Source: Noviherbaspirillum soli
GTDB lineage: Bacteria; Pseudomonadota; Gammaproteobacteria; Burkholderiales; Burkholderiaceae_D
NCBI RefSeq assembly: GCF_015352955.1
Contig: NZ_JACYOX010000006.1
Coordinates: 1 to 64,000, forward strand
Reading direction: 5' to 3'
Length of the DNA stretch: 64,000 bases
Part shown: piece after piece, positions 63,913 through 64,000 of the stretch
Layout: every line of letters begins with the position of its first letter
How positions within the stretch are numbered: position 1 is the stretch's first letter
The notes under the pieces: model-generated
The model's input: the letters and a program-made list of their open reading frames with translations, nothing else
What the model was told of the DNA's origin: nothing
The model's database searches: none
Program-made: the position numbers and the translations under genes

Positions 63913-64000
63913 TTACATCACCGCGCCCAGCAGCATCGGCAGGTCGCTGAAGTGATAACGGTTCTTGCCGGCTCGCTTGGCGTCATAGAGCGCCTTGTCG
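63913..64000 (-). CDS. GGDEF-domain protein, C-terminal end only (continues outside window)
   Basis: The last 28 codons read DKALYDAKRAGKNRYHFSDL and end at the TAA at 63915-63913. The ALYxAKxxGKNR helix is the conserved C-terminal end of GGDEF domains. The domain runs off the right edge, so activity cannot be judged. Confidence 0.8.
   Translation of the reverse strand, partial: DKALYDAKRAGKNRYHFSDLPMLLGAVM

Overview
The window is GC-rich, densely coded chromosomal DNA from a betaproteobacterium, most likely Burkholderiales and probably Oxalobacteraceae (Herbaspirillum/Noviherbaspirillum/Massilia-like). That placement is an inference. It rests on protein character (EttA, Kup, SecB, GpsA, a type II secretion cluster, PagP) and on the gpmA-envC-ctpA-moeB block facing a rhodanese-grxC-secB-gpsA block. 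No rRNA, tRNA or CRISPR array was seen.

Layout. 1-600: tail of an IS3-type transposase, a dispersed repeat and a 21-copy CAACTG array. 0.6-9.6 kb: HAD nucleotidase, periplasmic glucan protein OpgD, an MFS permease, an HD hydrolase, a DTW-domain tRNA modification enzyme, an orphan rmlC-FAD oxidoreductase-cupin cassette, and lrgAB. 9.7-11.8 kb: a leucine-rich-repeat gene between two copies of a MITE-like element; one copy carries a decayed relic of the neighbouring ettA 3' end, so this is a small duplication/insertion island. 11.8-19.4 kb: ettA, rarD, kup and a feoA-feoB-Cys-rich operon under a Fur box. 19.8-24 kb: a GGDEF relic, a GGDEF-EAL protein with a damaged EAL site, a membrane diguanylate cyclase and an M23 peptidase. 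24-30.1 kb: a six-gene stressosome operon (RsbR, RsbS, RsbT, an RsbT-like/RsbX-like phosphatase fusion and two hybrid histidine kinases). 30.3-37.6 kb: housekeeping block of moeB, ctpA, envC, gpmA and, divergently, rhodanese, grxC, secB, an SH3 protein and gpsA.

38.3-49 kb: a type II secretion operon in the permuted order G-H-I-K-L-M-N-D-E-F-C, with no gspJ between gspI and gspK. 49.3-54 kb: a bifunctional penicillin-binding protein, a small HTH protein, a glycine-zipper protein, a Sel1-like protein and a type IV pilin behind a sigma-54 promoter. 54.2-56 kb: a photoactive-yellow-protein-like PAS protein followed by a PAS-GGEEF diguanylate cyclase. 56-64 kb: pncC, a DUF6328-like protein, a cluster of dispersed repeats, recQ with a coupled small gene, a FrnE-like protein, a PEBP protein, an alpha/beta hydrolase, pagP, and the end of another GGDEF gene.

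Main themes are envelope biology (OpgD, T2SS, EnvC/CtpA, PBP, PagP, pilin) and signalling (five GGDEF loci, stressosome, PYP-like PAS). The items most worth following up are the PYP-like/diguanylate cyclase pair, the stressosome wired into histidine kinases, the LRR island and the T2SS locus lacking gspJ.
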